NCBI RefSeq assembly: GCF_900099835.1
Contig: NZ_FNKP01000001.1
Location: 558,001 to 622,000 of the forward strand
DNA: 64,000 bases
Direction of reading: 5' to 3'
From: Paraburkholderia fungorum
GTDB lineage: Bacteria > Pseudomonadota > Gammaproteobacteria > Burkholderiales > Burkholderiaceae
Under the pieces are notes generated by a model. The model searched no databases and was not told where the DNA came from. It worked only from the letters and a program-made list of their open reading frames with translations. Positions 26,853 to 36,941 of this stretch are shown here, piece after piece (the stretch's first letter is position 1; each line of letters opens with the position of its first letter). The position numbers and the translations under genes were made by a program.

Positions 26853-28664
26853 TCACGCGGCTCGCATGTTGCGTTCGTCGTCAGCGGGGGCGGGTGCGAA
26901 ACGCTCGGGATATCGCACGCAAAAACGCACGCTGTTGTCGTACGGAAAAAAGTCGGGCAGTTCGCCTTTCAATAGATGATCCTTGTGCCGCTGCCACAGC
27001 GCAGGATCGAAAAAGTCCGCGTGATGCTGCATGAAGGCGCGGCGCACGCGCGGGTCGCCGAGCAGAAAAGTGCCATACGTCTCCGGGAAAATGTCGTGCG
27101 GGCCAACCGAATACCACGGCTCGCCCGAGAGTTCGTCTTCCTCGTTACGTGGCGCAGGCACCGCACGCACGTTGCAATCGGTCAGATATTCGATCTCGTC
27201 GTAGTCGTAAAACACGACCCGGCCATGACGTGTCACGCCGAAATTCTTGTACAGCATGTCGCCGGGAAAGATGTTCGCCTGCATCAGTTCTTTCACTGCA
27301 TTGCCGTACTCGCTGATGCCGCGGTCCACGTCTTCGTCGCTGCCGTTTTGCAGGAACAGATTGAGCGGCACCATGCGCCGTTCGATATACAGATGCCGGA
27401 TCACCAGGTTGTCGCCGTCGTATTCGATCAGCGACGGCACTTCCTTTTCAAGCTCGCGCACCAGCGCTTCGTCGAGCCGCGAAACGGGCAACGCGACGCT
27501 CGAATATTCGAGCGTGTCGGCCATGCGACCTAAGCGGTCGTGTCGTTTGACGAGCTGATATTTCGCCTGAATCTGCGCGCGCGTGGTTTCTTTCGGCGGC
27601 GGAAAGTTGTCTTTGATCAGCTTGAAAACGTACGGAAAGGAGGGCAGCGTGAACACCAGCATCACTAGCCCCTTGATGCCGGGCGCGATGATAAAACGGT
27701 CGCTCGAATGCGACAGGTGATGCAGAAGATCGCGATAGAACAGATTCTTGCCCTGCTTCTGCAAACCCACCGACGTATAGATTTCCGCCTTCGGTTTGCC
27801 AGGCATGATCGTGCCGAGAAATTCGACATACGCGGATGGCACTTCCATATCCACGAGAAAATACGAATGCGAAAAGCCGAAGATGATCAGCAACTGGTCG
27901 CGCTTGAGCAACACGGTGTCGAGTGCGAGCACGCCGGGTTTCACATGACGCAGCGGCACCGCAAACGGCAGCAGCGAATCGCCATTGATAATTCGCCCGA
28001 CGATGTACGCCGATTTGTTCCGGTAAAACAGCGACGACAGCACGTGAATCTGGAAGTTAGGCGCTTCGTCAAACGCGCCGAACGCTTCGTGAATGGCCTG
28101 CATCACGCAGCCGACATCGCGTGTCAAATCTTCGAACGGAGGCTCGAGCTGGAAGTTGGTGACGATCCGTTCAAGCGTCGCGCGCAACCCGTCTTTTCCC
28201 GGGTAATACGCGCGATAAGTCGGTTTCGCCGCGGGTTCGTCGTTCTCGATATAGTCGGTCGAAATGGCCGGCCGCACGAAAATGAAATCGTTGTTGAAAT
28301 ACGAGCGGTGCAGGATCTTGCAGCACACCGAATTGAAAAACGTTTCCGCGCATTCGGGCTGGCGGTGCGTGGTCAATAAACCAATGTAGTGCAGCTTGAT
28401 CTGCTGCCAGACTTCGTTGTCGATGTTCTCGGCGTCGTATTCGTCTTCGAGCAGAACAACGCATTCGGCAACGCGTTCGTCATACGAAGTAATGCGATCA
28501 CGCGCGAGCTTTTGCAGAGCGTGCCAGTCGGCCGTTTCGAACAGCGTTTTGGCGTGAATCGCGGCGTCGCGGAAAATACGGTAATGCCGGTCGAATCCTT
28601 CGAGCATCGTCTGGGCGACGTCGAAGCCGATTTGCGACGACAGCAGTTTGGGGAAGTGATTCAT
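26853..28664 (-). CDS. aceK: Isocitrate dehydrogenase kinase/phosphatase
   Basis: 603 residues, full length for AceK. Bifunctional enzyme that phosphorylates isocitrate dehydrogenase to divert carbon into the glyoxylate shunt on acetate or fatty acids. The ATP-binding region [20 protein letters not shown] is the AceK signature; the regulatory N-terminal half ([40 protein letters not shown]) and the catalytic block [20 protein letters not shown] with the Asp motif are intact. Usually next to aceBA in enterobacteria; here it is alone, beside the MerR regulator and carbonic anhydrase. Confidence 0.97.
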   Translation of the reverse strand: MNHFPKLLSSQIGFDVAQTMLEGFDRHYRIFRDAAIHAKTLFETADWHALQKLARDRITSYDERVAECVVLLEDEYDAENIDNEVWQQIKLHYIGLLTTHRQPECAETFFNSVCCKILHRSYFNNDFIFVRPAISTDYIENDEPAAKPTYRAYYPGKDGLRATLERIVTNFQLEPPFEDLTRDVGCVMQAIHEAFGAFDEAPNFQIHVLSSLFYRNKSAYIVGRIINGDSLLPFAVPLRHVKPGVLALDTVLLKRDQLLIIFGFSHSYFLVDMEVPSAYVEFLGTIMPGKPKAEIYTSVGLQKQGKNLFYRDLLHHLSHSSDRFIIAPGIKGLVMLVFTLPSFPYVFKLIKDNFPPPKETTRAQIQAKYQLVKRHDRLGRMADTLEYSSVALPVSRLDEALVRELEKEVPSLIEYDGDNLVIRHLYIERRMVPLNLFLQNGSDEDVDRGISEYGNAVKELMQANIFPGDMLYKNFGVTRHGRVVFYDYDEIEYLTDCNVRAVPAPRNEEDELSGEPWYSVGPHDIFPETYGTFLLGDPRVRRAFMQHHADFFDPALWQRHKDHLLKGELPDFFPYDNSVRFCVRYPERFAPAPADDERNMRAA

Positions 28665-28883
28665 GTCGACCGTGCATTCGTCTCATGTCGTGAAGACACC
28701 CGTGATTGTATCGTCCGGGTGGGCCCGCGACGCATCGCGCCGCTCGACTCACGCGCGCGCGCCTTGTGAGCGTTAGCAGGCGTTCGCCGACTTTCAGACT
28801 AACTTCGCTCAATGCTTCGGTTCGACATGCAATGAGCGGTGCAATTCCAGCGAAAAATATTTTCCAGTACGCGTTTCCTGAGG

Positions 28884-29297
28884 CTATTCGTTCACGCCGA
28901 GCTTGCTATCGCGTGCCCCGCTTTCAAGCAGCGCGCGCGCCTGCGCTTCATATTGCAGGAGATCTTCGAGCGTGGCGTCGAGGTCTTCGCGCTGACGTTC
29001 GAGCACTTCACGATGACGCGCCACCGTCGAAAGGAACGCCTGCAATTGCGGCACGGTGTCGGTCGGCGACTCGTACACGTCCAGCAGATCGCGGATTTCC
29101 GACAGCGTGAAACCGAGCCGCTTGCCGCGCAGCGTGAGCTTCAAACGCGTTCGATCGCGGCCGGAATAAACGCGCCGCAAGCCGCTCGATCCTTCGCGGC
29201 TCGGCGCGAGTAAACCCTGATCTTCGTAGAAACGGATAGCGCGCGGTGTGACGTCGAATTCCCGCGCGAGCTCGGTGATCGTGTATTGCGTGTTCAT
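28884..29297 (-). CDS. MerR-family regulator, LiuR-like
   Basis: 137 residues. N-terminal winged helix YTITELAREFDVTPRAIRFY, then EDQGLLAPSREGSSGLRRVY and RLKLTLRGKRLGFTLSEIRD, and a coiled-coil dimer helix (QLQAFLSTVARHREVLERQR). It has no cysteine cluster, so it is not a metal sensor; the pattern fits the LiuR group that controls branched-chain amino-acid and isovaleryl-CoA catabolism. The intergenic region ahead of it carries a matching pseudo-palindrome at 29351. It is divergent from an MBL hydrolase that is the likely target. Confidence 0.85.
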   Translation of the reverse strand: MNTQYTITELAREFDVTPRAIRFYEDQGLLAPSREGSSGLRRVYSGRDRTRLKLTLRGKRLGFTLSEIRDLLDVYESPTDTVPQLQAFLSTVARHREVLERQREDLDATLEDLLQYEAQARALLESGARDSKLGVNE

Positions 29298-29350
29298 CGG
29301 GGCATCCCGTGGCCGGGCAGAAAGTCGGATTGAACGATAGAATCTAGACG

Positions 29351-29366
29351 TTTACGTTATCGTCAA
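29351..29366. promoter_or_regulatory. Candidate LiuR-type operator between MerR regulator and MBL gene
   Basis: TTTACG-TTAT-CGTCAA at 29351-29366 is an imperfect palindrome (TTKACG N4 CGTMAA) of the form reported for LiuR sites in proteobacteria. It lies 54 bases before the regulator's start on one side and 135 bases before the hydrolase start on the other, positioned to autoregulate and to control the divergent gene. Confidence 0.6.
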
Positions 29367-29500
29367 CCTGAGTTGAAATCAACCACTGCTGCACCCACGG
29401 CGTAATAGCGCGAAAACGCAGGGCAAAACGCGCCACAACCACGCTGACCGGCATCGCACACCTCGCCATGCCGGACAGCCGACGGAGGAAGACATCCCCA

Positions 29501-30574
29501 ATGAATGCACTCGAACATCAACTCCAATATCCGTTCAACGACACCTTGCCTGAACCCGGTCACGCGATGCAGGTCGCGCCCGGCGTGTTCTGGCTGCGCA
29601 TGCCGCTGCCTTTCGCACTCGACCACATCAATCTGTGGCTGCTGCGTGACGAGATCGACGGCAAGCAGGGTTGGACGGTGGTGGACTGCGGCATTACGTC
29701 GGACACGATCAGGCAGAACTGGGAGACCGTGTTCGACTCGGTGCTCGACGGTCTGCCGGTGCTGCGTGTGATCGTCACGCATTGCCATCCGGATCACATC
29801 GGCCTCGCGCACTGGGTGTGTACGGGCGGCGACAAAAAGCGCTGGGACGCGCGCCTGTGGATGACGCTAGGCGAGTACATGCAGGCTCGCGTGATGGCCG
29901 CCGGGGACGGCTCCAATGCGGGCGGCGAGGCAGCGGCGCGGCACTTCGCGCGGCATGGTCTGAACGACGAGGAATCGCTCGAGAAGCTGCGTAATCGCAA
30001 GAGCTACTACTCGAGCCTCGTTCCGGCGATTCCGGGTCAGTACCGCCGTCTGCGCGAAGCCGACGGCGTGACGATCGGCGGCAAGACCTGGCGCGTGGTG
30101 ACGGGCTTCGGCCATTCGCCCGAGCACTGCGCGTTGTATTGCGAAGAGACCGGCGTACTGATTTCCGGCGACATGGTGCTGCCGCGCATTTCGACCAACG
30201 TGTCGGTGTTCGACATCGAGCCGGAAGGCACGCCGCTCGCGCTGTATCTGGAATCGCTAGGACGCTACGAGACGATGCCGGAAGACACGCTCGTGCTGCC
30301 GTCGCATGGCAAGCCGTTTCGCGGCGTGCGCACGCGTATTCGTCAGTTGCGCGAGCATCACGATGCGCGGCTGGCCGAAGTGCGCGAAGCCTGCGCGCAG
30401 AAACCGCAAAGCGCCGCCGACATCGTGCCGCTGATGTTCAAGCGCCAACTCGATATCCATCAGATGACGTTCGCGCTTGGCGAAGCGCTCGCGCATTTGC
30501 ATCTGCTGTGGCTCGCGGGTGAGTTGAAGCGCACGCAGGACGCGGACGGAGTGATTCGTTTCGCGCCGGCCTGA
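29501..30574 (+). CDS. MBL-fold hydrolase, probable acyl-CoA/thioester hydrolase type
   Basis: 357 residues from ATG 29501; GGAGGAAG at 29485-29492 decides this start over an ATG at 29468. Zinc site VIVTHCHPDHIGLAHW (HxHxDH), VTGFGHSPEHCALYCEE, LISGDMVLPRIS, and LVLPSHGKPFRG, with the C-terminal MBL-associated region (HQMTFALGEALAHLHLLW). This subgroup often sits with LiuR-controlled isovaleryl/acyl-CoA genes. Reaction unproven; thioester or lactone hydrolysis is plausible. Followed by a bidirectional terminator. Confidence 0.88.
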   Translation: MNALEHQLQYPFNDTLPEPGHAMQVAPGVFWLRMPLPFALDHINLWLLRDEIDGKQGWTVVDCGITSDTIRQNWETVFDSVLDGLPVLRVIVTHCHPDHIGLAHWVCTGGDKKRWDARLWMTLGEYMQARVMAAGDGSNAGGEAAARHFARHGLNDEESLEKLRNRKSYYSSLVPAIPGQYRRLREADGVTIGGKTWRVVTGFGHSPEHCALYCEETGVLISGDMVLPRISTNVSVFDIEPEGTPLALYLESLGRYETMPEDTLVLPSHGKPFRGVRTRIRQLREHHDARLAEVREACAQKPQSAADIVPLMFKRQLDIHQMTFALGEALAHLHLLWLAGELKRTQDADGVIRFAPA

Positions 30575-30602
30575 TTCACGTCAGTGCATTGATGCGGCAA
30601 TA

Positions 30603-30634
30603 AAAAAAGCCCGGTTGTGCAAACCGGGCTTTCT
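30603..30634. terminator. Bidirectional rho-independent terminator
   Basis: AAAGCCCGGTT / AACCGGGCTTT with a 5-nt loop, flanked by A7 on one side and T-rich sequence on the other, between convergent MBL and ABC binding-protein genes. Confidence 0.85.
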
Positions 30635-30669
30635 TCTGTGTACCTTCGCGCCTTCGGGCGAGCGCTGCT

Positions 30670-32256
30670 TTACTGCACCGACACCGCCCCAAAGTTCACG
30701 CGACCAAACGGACTGACGTGATACCCGCTCACGTTCGTGCGCGTAATCGCCGACGCGGTCGGGTAACCGAGCGGAATCCACAGCGCCTGATCGTGAATGA
30801 TCTGCTGCGCCTGCTCATACGCCTTCGTACGTTTGGCGATATCCGGCGTCGCCTTGCCGTCGGCAATCAGCTTGTCCAGATCCTGATCGCAGAAACGCGC
30901 GAAGTTGATGCCCGACTTCACCGCGTTGCAGCTGAATAGCGGCGACAGGTAATTGTCCGGGTCGCCGTTGTCGCCGGCCCAGCCCATGAACAGCGAGTCG
31001 TGCTGCCCCTGCTTGGCCTGCTTGATCAGCTCGCCCCATTCGATCACCTTCACGTCCGCCTTCACGCCGATCTTCGCGAAGTCCGCTTGCAGCAATTCGG
31101 CGCCCGCTTTCGGATTCGGATTCAGCACGCTGCCGTTCGGACGCACCCAGATCGTCGTCTCGAAGCCGTTCGGATAACCCGCATCGGCGAGCAGCTTTTT
31201 CGCCTTCGCCGGATCGTACGGCCACGGCTTCACCGACTTGTTGTAGCTCCACGTATTCGGCGGATACGGGTTCGTGGCCGGGGTCGCGGTGTTGTCGAAC
31301 ACGGTCTTCAGATAGGTGGTGCGGTCGAACGCCATGTTCAGCGCGGCACGCACTTTCTGATTGTCGAGCGGCTTCTTCTGCGTGTTCAACGCGACGAACG
31401 CGGTCATGAACGCAGGCGTTTGCACGATCGCGAGCGACTTGTCGTTCTTCGCGTCGGCGAGATCCTGCGGTTTCGGCGACAACGCGATCTGGCATTCGCC
31501 CGCCTTCACCTTTTGCGCGCGCACCGTGGCGTCCGGCGTGATCGCGTAGATCAGGCGGTCGATCTTCGGCTTCGGCCCCCAGTAGCCCGGATTCACGTCA
31601 TAGCGGATCACGGCGTCTTTCGTGTAGCTCTTCAGCGTGAACGGTCCGGTGCCGATCGGCTTCGCGTTCAGATCGACCTGCTTGCCCGCCTTCAGCAACT
31701 GGTCGGCATACTCAGCCGAATAGATCGATGCAAAACCCATGGTCAGGATCGACACGAAAGTTGCATCCGGCGAGTTCAGTTCGAACTTCACCGTGTTGTC
31801 GTCGACCTTGGTGATCGACTTGATGAGCTTTGGCAAGCCCATCGACTGCGCATGCGGGAAGCCGCTTGCGCCCGCCACCTTGTGCCACGGATTGTTCTCG
31901 TCGAGCATGCGTTCGAACGTGAACACGACGTCGTCGGCATTCAGCGCGCGGGTGGGCTTGAAGTAGTCGGTGGTCTGGAACTGCACGTTCGGCCGCAGAT
32001 GGAACGTGTATGAGAGGCCATCCGCGCTTGCTTCCCATTTGTCGGCCAGCGCCGGGACGACTTTCTTCGCGGCTTCGTCGTACGAGACCAGCGAATTGAA
32101 GATCACGTCCGCCGATGCGTTGGTCGTGACGAGCGAATTGAACTGCACCACATCGAAGCCGTCGGGGCTCGACTCGGTACAGACGGTCAGCGGTTTGGCG
32201 AGCACGAGCGCGGGGGCCGTGAACAGTACGGCGGCTGCGAGCAGTTTGAAGCGCAT
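30670..32256 (-). CDS. Periplasmic dipeptide/peptide-type substrate-binding protein (SBP family 5)
   Basis: 528 residues from ATG 32256, which has GGGAGAA upstream and a clean signal peptide (KLLAAAVLFTAPALVLA before KPLTVCTE). Family 5 motifs: SSPDGFDVVQFNS, VVPALADKWEASADGLSYTF, LNADDVVFTFERMLD, GTGPFTLKSYTKDAVIRY, VRAALNMAFDRTTYL, FMGWAGDNGDPDNYLSP. Closest known type is DppA (dipeptides, heme, in some species other oligopeptides). No permease or ATPase genes adjoin it; they must be elsewhere or shared. Monocistronic. Confidence 0.92.
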   Translation of the reverse strand: MRFKLLAAAVLFTAPALVLAKPLTVCTESSPDGFDVVQFNSLVTTNASADVIFNSLVSYDEAAKKVVPALADKWEASADGLSYTFHLRPNVQFQTTDYFKPTRALNADDVVFTFERMLDENNPWHKVAGASGFPHAQSMGLPKLIKSITKVDDNTVKFELNSPDATFVSILTMGFASIYSAEYADQLLKAGKQVDLNAKPIGTGPFTLKSYTKDAVIRYDVNPGYWGPKPKIDRLIYAITPDATVRAQKVKAGECQIALSPKPQDLADAKNDKSLAIVQTPAFMTAFVALNTQKKPLDNQKVRAALNMAFDRTTYLKTVFDNTATPATNPYPPNTWSYNKSVKPWPYDPAKAKKLLADAGYPNGFETTIWVRPNGSVLNPNPKAGAELLQADFAKIGVKADVKVIEWGELIKQAKQGQHDSLFMGWAGDNGDPDNYLSPLFSCNAVKSGINFARFCDQDLDKLIADGKATPDIAKRTKAYEQAQQIIHDQALWIPLGYPTASAITRTNVSGYHVSPFGRVNFGAVSVQ

Positions 32257-32681
32257 AGGTTCTCCCATAACGAGCGCAGTCAGGCAGTGCGTCTGGTTGT
32301 GTGTGTAGCGGTGACGAGGGACGAGGTTGGGCGTCGTCCTGATTGTGATACGTTTCCGGCGCTGGCGCATGGCTCGGGTGACGCAGGCCATGCGTGTGGC
32401 GGCCTTCGCGAAAGCTTATCGAAGGGTGATTATGGCGACAACAATTTAATCCACATATCCATATGGGCTCGCGGACGCGGTGGCGCTGTTGCGCGCGTAG
32501 ACGCGACGGCGGCTGATTGCGGCGGTGCGTAGCCGGAGCGGATGTGTGGCTGTTCGCTATCTGGCTCGCAGCGAAACAGCGCGTGATCGGCGTTGGTTAG
32601 CCGGTTGCGTGAACGTAGACAGTCGGGAGAGTAGGGCGAAGAGCGCGACGAACCGAACGGCGTCGCGCGGACCAGCAAGCG
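32257..32681. other. Intergenic region, no gene seen
   Basis: Holds the promoter of the binding-protein gene on the left. Around 32430-32470 it becomes AT-richer (ACAACAATTTAATCCACATATCC). I see no terminator for the upstream-lying SDR transcription unit and no RNA gene. Confidence 0.35.
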
Positions 32682-33455
32682 CTATTCCGCAGCCACGCGC
32701 GGCTTGCGCGGCGCGCGTTCGAACGCGCGATCGTAGAGCCAGCGCGGCAGCACATGCAGCAGCATTGCGACGATACGCATCTGCCATGGAAACACCGCGA
32801 ACGCCGTTTGACGCTCGATCGCGCGCGTCGCTCTGGCGGCGAAACGGTCGGCGTCCATCAGGAACGGCATGGTGTACGGATTGTGCTCGGTCATCGGCGT
32901 GCGGATATAGCCGGGGGCAATCGTGACCACGCCCACGCCGAGCGGCCGCATTTCGACGCGCAATGCCTCGAGATACTTGAGCGCCGCCGATTTCGACGCG
33001 CTATATGCGCCCGACCCCGGCAAGCCCCGCACGCTCGCGACGCTGGCAATGCCGACCAGCGTGCCGCGTTTAGCCGCGACCATCGCGGCCGCGAACGGCT
33101 CGAACGTGGCGACCATGCCGAAGTAATTGATGTCCATCACTTCGCGAAACGCACGCAGATCGCCGTGCCCGGTGACCGCGCCGCGACTGATGCCCGCATT
33201 GGCGATCACCACGTCGGGCAAGCCGTGCTGCGCGATGAACTGCGCAGCCGCATCGGCGAGCGCTTCGGCGTCGCGGACGTCGACGGAATAGATCGAAACA
33301 GTGTTCTGGGGATGGGACTGCTGGAACGCGGCGAGCGCTTCGCCGCGGCGGGCAACGAGGCCGAGAATCGCGCCGCGCGCCGCGTAGTCGGCGGCGAGCG
33401 CGAGGCCAATGCCACTCGACGCGCCGGTAATGAAAACCTTCAGCGGTGAACTCAT
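32682..33455 (-). CDS. Short-chain dehydrogenase/reductase
   Basis: 257 residues. Cofactor loop KVFITGASSGIGLALA, NAG motif VVIANAGISRGAV, Ser in LVGIASVASVRGLPGSG and YSASKSA catalytic YxxxK, then VVTIAPGYIRTPMTEHN. The C-terminus is basic and hydrophobic (MLLHVLPRWLYDRAFERAPRKPRV), as in membrane-associated SDRs acting on lipids or sterol-like substrates. It is 15 bases from dsbA on the same strand and is probably cotranscribed with it. Substrate unknown. Confidence 0.9.
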   Translation of the reverse strand: MSSPLKVFITGASSGIGLALAADYAARGAILGLVARRGEALAAFQQSHPQNTVSIYSVDVRDAEALADAAAQFIAQHGLPDVVIANAGISRGAVTGHGDLRAFREVMDINYFGMVATFEPFAAAMVAAKRGTLVGIASVASVRGLPGSGAYSASKSAALKYLEALRVEMRPLGVGVVTIAPGYIRTPMTEHNPYTMPFLMDADRFAARATRAIERQTAFAVFPWQMRIVAMLLHVLPRWLYDRAFERAPRKPRVAAE

Positions 33456-33470
33456 TCCGGCGCCCCGTCT

Positions 33471-34109
33471 TTACATCTTCTTCGCGCGGATTTGCGAGAC
33501 CAGGTAGTCGAGCACCTGGATCGTGCCCGGCAGGCTGTCGGTCGCGGCCGGACCCGTTTCATACTTGCCTTGCACCGCGAGCGTCGGCACGCCGTCGATC
33601 TTGTAGTCGTCGAGCAGCTTCTTGTCCTTCTGCAACGCGCTTTGCGTCGAGAACGAGTTGTACGCTTCCATGTACTTCTTCGGATCGACGCCGTTCTTCG
33701 CGAGGAATTTGGCCTGATCTTCCGGCGTCAGCAGATAGTTCTTGTTGACGTGGATTTCGTTGAACACCTTCGGCGTCAGTTCCTGAGCGACGCCCAGCGC
33801 GTCGAGCGCATGGTACATCTTCGAATGCGGAATGAAGTCGTCGCGGAACGCCACCGGCACGCGCTTGAACACGACGTCGGGAGCCTGCTTCTTCACCCAT
33901 GCTTCGAGGTACGGGTTGAATTCGTTGCAGTGCGGGCAGCCGTACCAGAAGAATTCGGTGACTTCGATCTTGCCCGCCGGCACGTCGGTCGGCTGCGGCG
34001 ACGCCAGCACGGTGTAGTCCTTGCCCGACACCGGCGCGGACGGCGATGCATGCGCCGTAGCGGCGATCAGGCCCAGCGAGAGAAACAGAATGCTCAGCAG
34101 CTTTTTCAT
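33471..34109 (-). CDS. dsbA: Periplasmic thiol:disulfide oxidoreductase DsbA
   Basis: 212 residues from ATG 34109. Signal peptide KKLLSILFLSLGLIAATAHA. Thioredoxin fold with active-site CPHC in VTEFFWYGCPHCNEFNPYLE and cis-Pro in IDGVPTLAVQGKY. Introduces disulfides into exported proteins, with electrons passed to DsbB (not in this window). An in-frame longer start is possible but would destroy the signal peptide position. Preceded by the SPOR-domain and argS genes on the same strand, the usual Burkholderia order argS-SPOR-dsbA. Confidence 0.95.
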   Translation of the reverse strand: MKKLLSILFLSLGLIAATAHASPSAPVSGKDYTVLASPQPTDVPAGKIEVTEFFWYGCPHCNEFNPYLEAWVKKQAPDVVFKRVPVAFRDDFIPHSKMYHALDALGVAQELTPKVFNEIHVNKNYLLTPEDQAKFLAKNGVDPKKYMEAYNSFSTQSALQKDKKLLDDYKIDGVPTLAVQGKYETGPAATDSLPGTIQVLDYLVSQIRAKKM

Positions 34110-34264
34110 GTTGTGTGATCCAGGTTGGCAATAAAGCGGTGGCGCCACGCAAATGTCCGTCACCGCTTCTCAGAGTCAGACGATGTTCTATCGCCCATCG
34201 GGCTGTGACCCGCGCGGCTCGCCGATAGTTCGGCTGGCTGCGCGCGCCAAGGTTTACCGTTTAT

Positions 34265-35071
34265 TTATTGTTTGGTGAAGCGGATGACCGCCGTATCGAC
34301 ACCAGCATCCGACAGACGCTGACGATTCGAATTCATGTCCTCGAATTTCGAGAACGGTCCGATACGCACGCGATAGTACGTCACGCCGCCTGCATCGCGC
34401 TGGGTGACCTTCGATTCGAAGCCTTGGAACGCAAGACGCGCGCGTTGCTGTTCGGCGTCGGCGGCAGTCTTGTACGCGCCTACTTGCAGGAAGTAGCCGG
34501 TGTTCGCATCGCCCGGAGCCGGTGCGGCCGCCGCAGCCGAACCCGGCTTGGCGTTGCTATTGGCGTTAGCCGTGGTGGTGGTCTTCGGTGCGGAACCTGC
34601 CGCGGTGGCAGCCGGTGCGCTCGATGCCTGCGGCTTCTTCACAGGAGCCGGAGCGTTGGCCGTTTCGTTGCCGTTATCCAGCGAAGGCTTCGGCGCGACA
34701 GCCGTGCCGTTTGCATTGCCGGCCGACGGCGGCACTTCGATGATCTGCGGCTCTTCCGCGATACCCGACTGGGTTTGCGAATTGGTTTGACCCGGCGCGG
34801 TGTTCGGCGGCGCCGGTTGCGCGGCTTGCGGCACCGGCTGGCCCGGCGTCTTGCCTTGCAGCGGACGGTTCGGATCGTATTGCGTGTTGCCCGCGTTGGA
34901 GTCTGACGCCGCGGGCGGCGCGACCTTCGACACGAACGGCGTAGGTGCCCGGGTGATATACAGCGCCACCACTACCGCGATCGCCAGGCCGACGATCAGG
35001 CCCAGCACGATGCCGAGAAAAGTGCCCCCGGTTTGCTTCGATTGCTTTGTTGTGCGGCGTGGTTTTGCCAT
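34265..35071 (-). CDS. FtsN-like SPOR-domain envelope protein
   Basis: 268 residues from ATG 35071 with AGGTG upstream. Cytoplasmic basic tail (KPRRTTKQSKQTGG), one transmembrane helix at about 17-41 (FLGIVLGLIVGLAIAVVVAL), a long Pro/Ala/Asn-rich periplasmic linker, and a C-terminal SPOR domain (GYFLQVGAYKTAADAEQQRA ... YYRVRIGPFSKFEDMNSNRQ). SPOR domains bind denuded glycan strands at the septum, so a cell-division role like FtsN is likely. Sits 79 bases after argS and upstream of dsbA. Confidence 0.9.
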   Translation of the reverse strand: MAKPRRTTKQSKQTGGTFLGIVLGLIVGLAIAVVVALYITRAPTPFVSKVAPPAASDSNAGNTQYDPNRPLQGKTPGQPVPQAAQPAPPNTAPGQTNSQTQSGIAEEPQIIEVPPSAGNANGTAVAPKPSLDNGNETANAPAPVKKPQASSAPAATAAGSAPKTTTTANANSNAKPGSAAAAAPAPGDANTGYFLQVGAYKTAADAEQQRARLAFQGFESKVTQRDAGGVTYYRVRIGPFSKFEDMNSNRQRLSDAGVDTAVIRFTKQ

Positions 35072-35150
35072 CGTACGAATCACCTGCAAAAAGAATCCTG
35101 GAACGGCCGCCGATTATAGCGACGGCCGCATGCATGTTGCGCCGGAGGAC

Positions 35151-36941
35151 TTACATCTTGGCGGGAGCGGAGACGCCGATCGTCGCGAGACCGTTGGCCA
35201 GCACCTGACGCGTGGCCGCGAGCAGCGCCACGCGTGCATTGCGCTCGGCTGCATCGTCGACCAGCACACGCTCGGCCCGGTCATTGTAGAACGAGTGGAA
35301 TTCCCCGGCGAGGTCGCGCAGATAGAACGCGACCGCGTGCGGCGCGAGTTCGTCGGCGGCATGTTGCAGCATGTCCGGGAATTCGGCGAGCTTGTTCAGC
35401 AGAGCCATCGCGCGTTCGCTGGTGAGCGGCGACACGTCCACGCTCGCGAGCGTGCTTTCGTCCGTGCTGTAGCGTGCCTTGCATTCGGCGATCACCGAGC
35501 AGATGCGCGCGTGTGCGTATTGCACGTAATGGACCGGATTTTCGTCGTTCTGCTTCAGCGCGAGGTCGATGTCGAACACGAATTCCGTATCCGCCTTGCG
35601 CGAGATCAGGAAGAAGCGCACCGCATCACGGCCGCGGCGAATGGTTTCTTCGTCGATCAGATCGACCGCTGCTTCCTGCCCCGGCGTTGCGCCACCCGAC
35701 CATTCGATCAGATCGCGCACCGTCACGTAGCTGCCCGCGCGCTTGGAGATTTTCACCTCTTCGCCGTTACGCATGACCGTGACCATCTTGTGCAGGATGT
35801 AGTCAGGATAGCCCTTCGGAATGCCGATGCCGAGACCTTGCAGGCCGGCGCGCACGCGCGCGATCGTGCCGTGGTGGTCCGAGCCCTGAATGTTGATGAC
35901 CTTGGTGAAGCCGCGTTCCCACTTGGCGACGTGATACGCGACGTCCGGCACGAAGTACGTGTAGGTGCCGTCTTTCTTGCGCATCACGCGGTCTTTGTCG
36001 TCGCCGTCGTCGGTGGTGCGCAGCCAGAGGGCGTCGTCCTGTTCGTAGGTCTTGCCCGCGGCGACCAGCGCGTTGACGGTTTTCTCGACGCGGCCTTCGG
36101 TGTACAGCGACGACTCCAGATAGTACTGGTCGAACTTCACGCCGAACGCCTGCAAGTCCATGTCCTGTTCGCGGCGCAGATACGCCACGGCGAAGCGGCG
36201 GATCGCTTCGAGATTCTCGACATCGCGCGCACCGGTGACGGGCTCGCCGTCGCTGGCGGCCACGGTCGCGCCGTCCAGATAGTCCTTCGCGATGTCGGCG
36301 ATGTACTCACCGTTGTATGCCGACGCCGGCCAGCCTTCGTCACCGGGGGCGAGTCCACGGGCGCGCGCCTGAGTGGACTGCGCGAGCGTGTGAATCTGCA
36401 CGCCGGCGTCGTTGTAATAGAACTCGCGATGCACGTCCCAGCCTTGCGAGGTCAGCACGTTGGCGAGCGCGTCGCCGAGTGCGGCCTGGCGGCCATGGCC
36501 GACGTGCAGCGGACCGGTCGGGTTCGCCGACACGAATTCGATCAGCACATGTTTGCCGGCGTCGCGCTGCGAGCGGCCGAACTTGTCCTGCTCGGCGAAC
36601 ACGGCGGCGATCACTGCCTGCTTGGCGGCGGCGGCGAGGCGCAGGTTGATGAAGCCGGGGCCAGCCACTTCAGCCGCGTCGATCAGGCCTTTGGCCTGCG
36701 GCTGCGCGAGCAGCGCGTCGACGATCTGCTGGGCCAGCTGGCGCGGATTCGCGCGCAGCGGTTTGGCGAGCTGCATCGCCACATTGCACGCGACGTCGCC
36801 GTGCGCGGCGACCTTGGGTCGTTCGAGCGTGATGGTGGGCGACACAAAAGCGGCTTCGGTCGCGCCTTGCGTGGCTTCTGCGACCTGCTTCACCGTGTCG
36901 GCGAGCAGTGTTTCGAGGGTATGTTTATGTGCGGGCAGCAT
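35151..36941 (-). CDS. argS: Arginyl-tRNA synthetase
   Basis: 596 residues. Class I synthetase charging tRNA-Arg. N-terminal add-1 domain, HIGH-equivalent [40 protein letters not shown]-equivalent [20 protein letters not shown], and DALRA-type anticodon-binding domain ([19 protein letters not shown]) are all intact. Followed by the SPOR-domain gene and dsbA; this cluster is conserved in Burkholderiaceae. Confidence 0.97.
   Translation of the reverse strand: MLPAHKHTLETLLADTVKQVAEATQGATEAAFVSPTITLERPKVAAHGDVACNVAMQLAKPLRANPRQLAQQIVDALLAQPQAKGLIDAAEVAGPGFINLRLAAAAKQAVIAAVFAEQDKFGRSQRDAGKHVLIEFVSANPTGPLHVGHGRQAALGDALANVLTSQGWDVHREFYYNDAGVQIHTLAQSTQARARGLAPGDEGWPASAYNGEYIADIAKDYLDGATVAASDGEPVTGARDVENLEAIRRFAVAYLRREQDMDLQAFGVKFDQYYLESSLYTEGRVEKTVNALVAAGKTYEQDDALWLRTTDDGDDKDRVMRKKDGTYTYFVPDVAYHVAKWERGFTKVINIQGSDHHGTIARVRAGLQGLGIGIPKGYPDYILHKMVTVMRNGEEVKISKRAGSYVTVRDLIEWSGGATPGQEAAVDLIDEETIRRGRDAVRFFLISRKADTEFVFDIDLALKQNDENPVHYVQYAHARICSVIAECKARYSTDESTLASVDVSPLTSERAMALLNKLAEFPDMLQHAADELAPHAVAFYLRDLAGEFHSFYNDRAERVLVDDAAERNARVALLAATRQVLANGLATIGVSAPAKM

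Noticed and set aside
29363..29812. A 149-codon minus-strand frame opposite the start of the MBL hydrolase gene
   Set aside because: Antisense of the zinc-hydrolase gene; no start signal, and the plus-strand gene has GGAGGAAG and full motifs.
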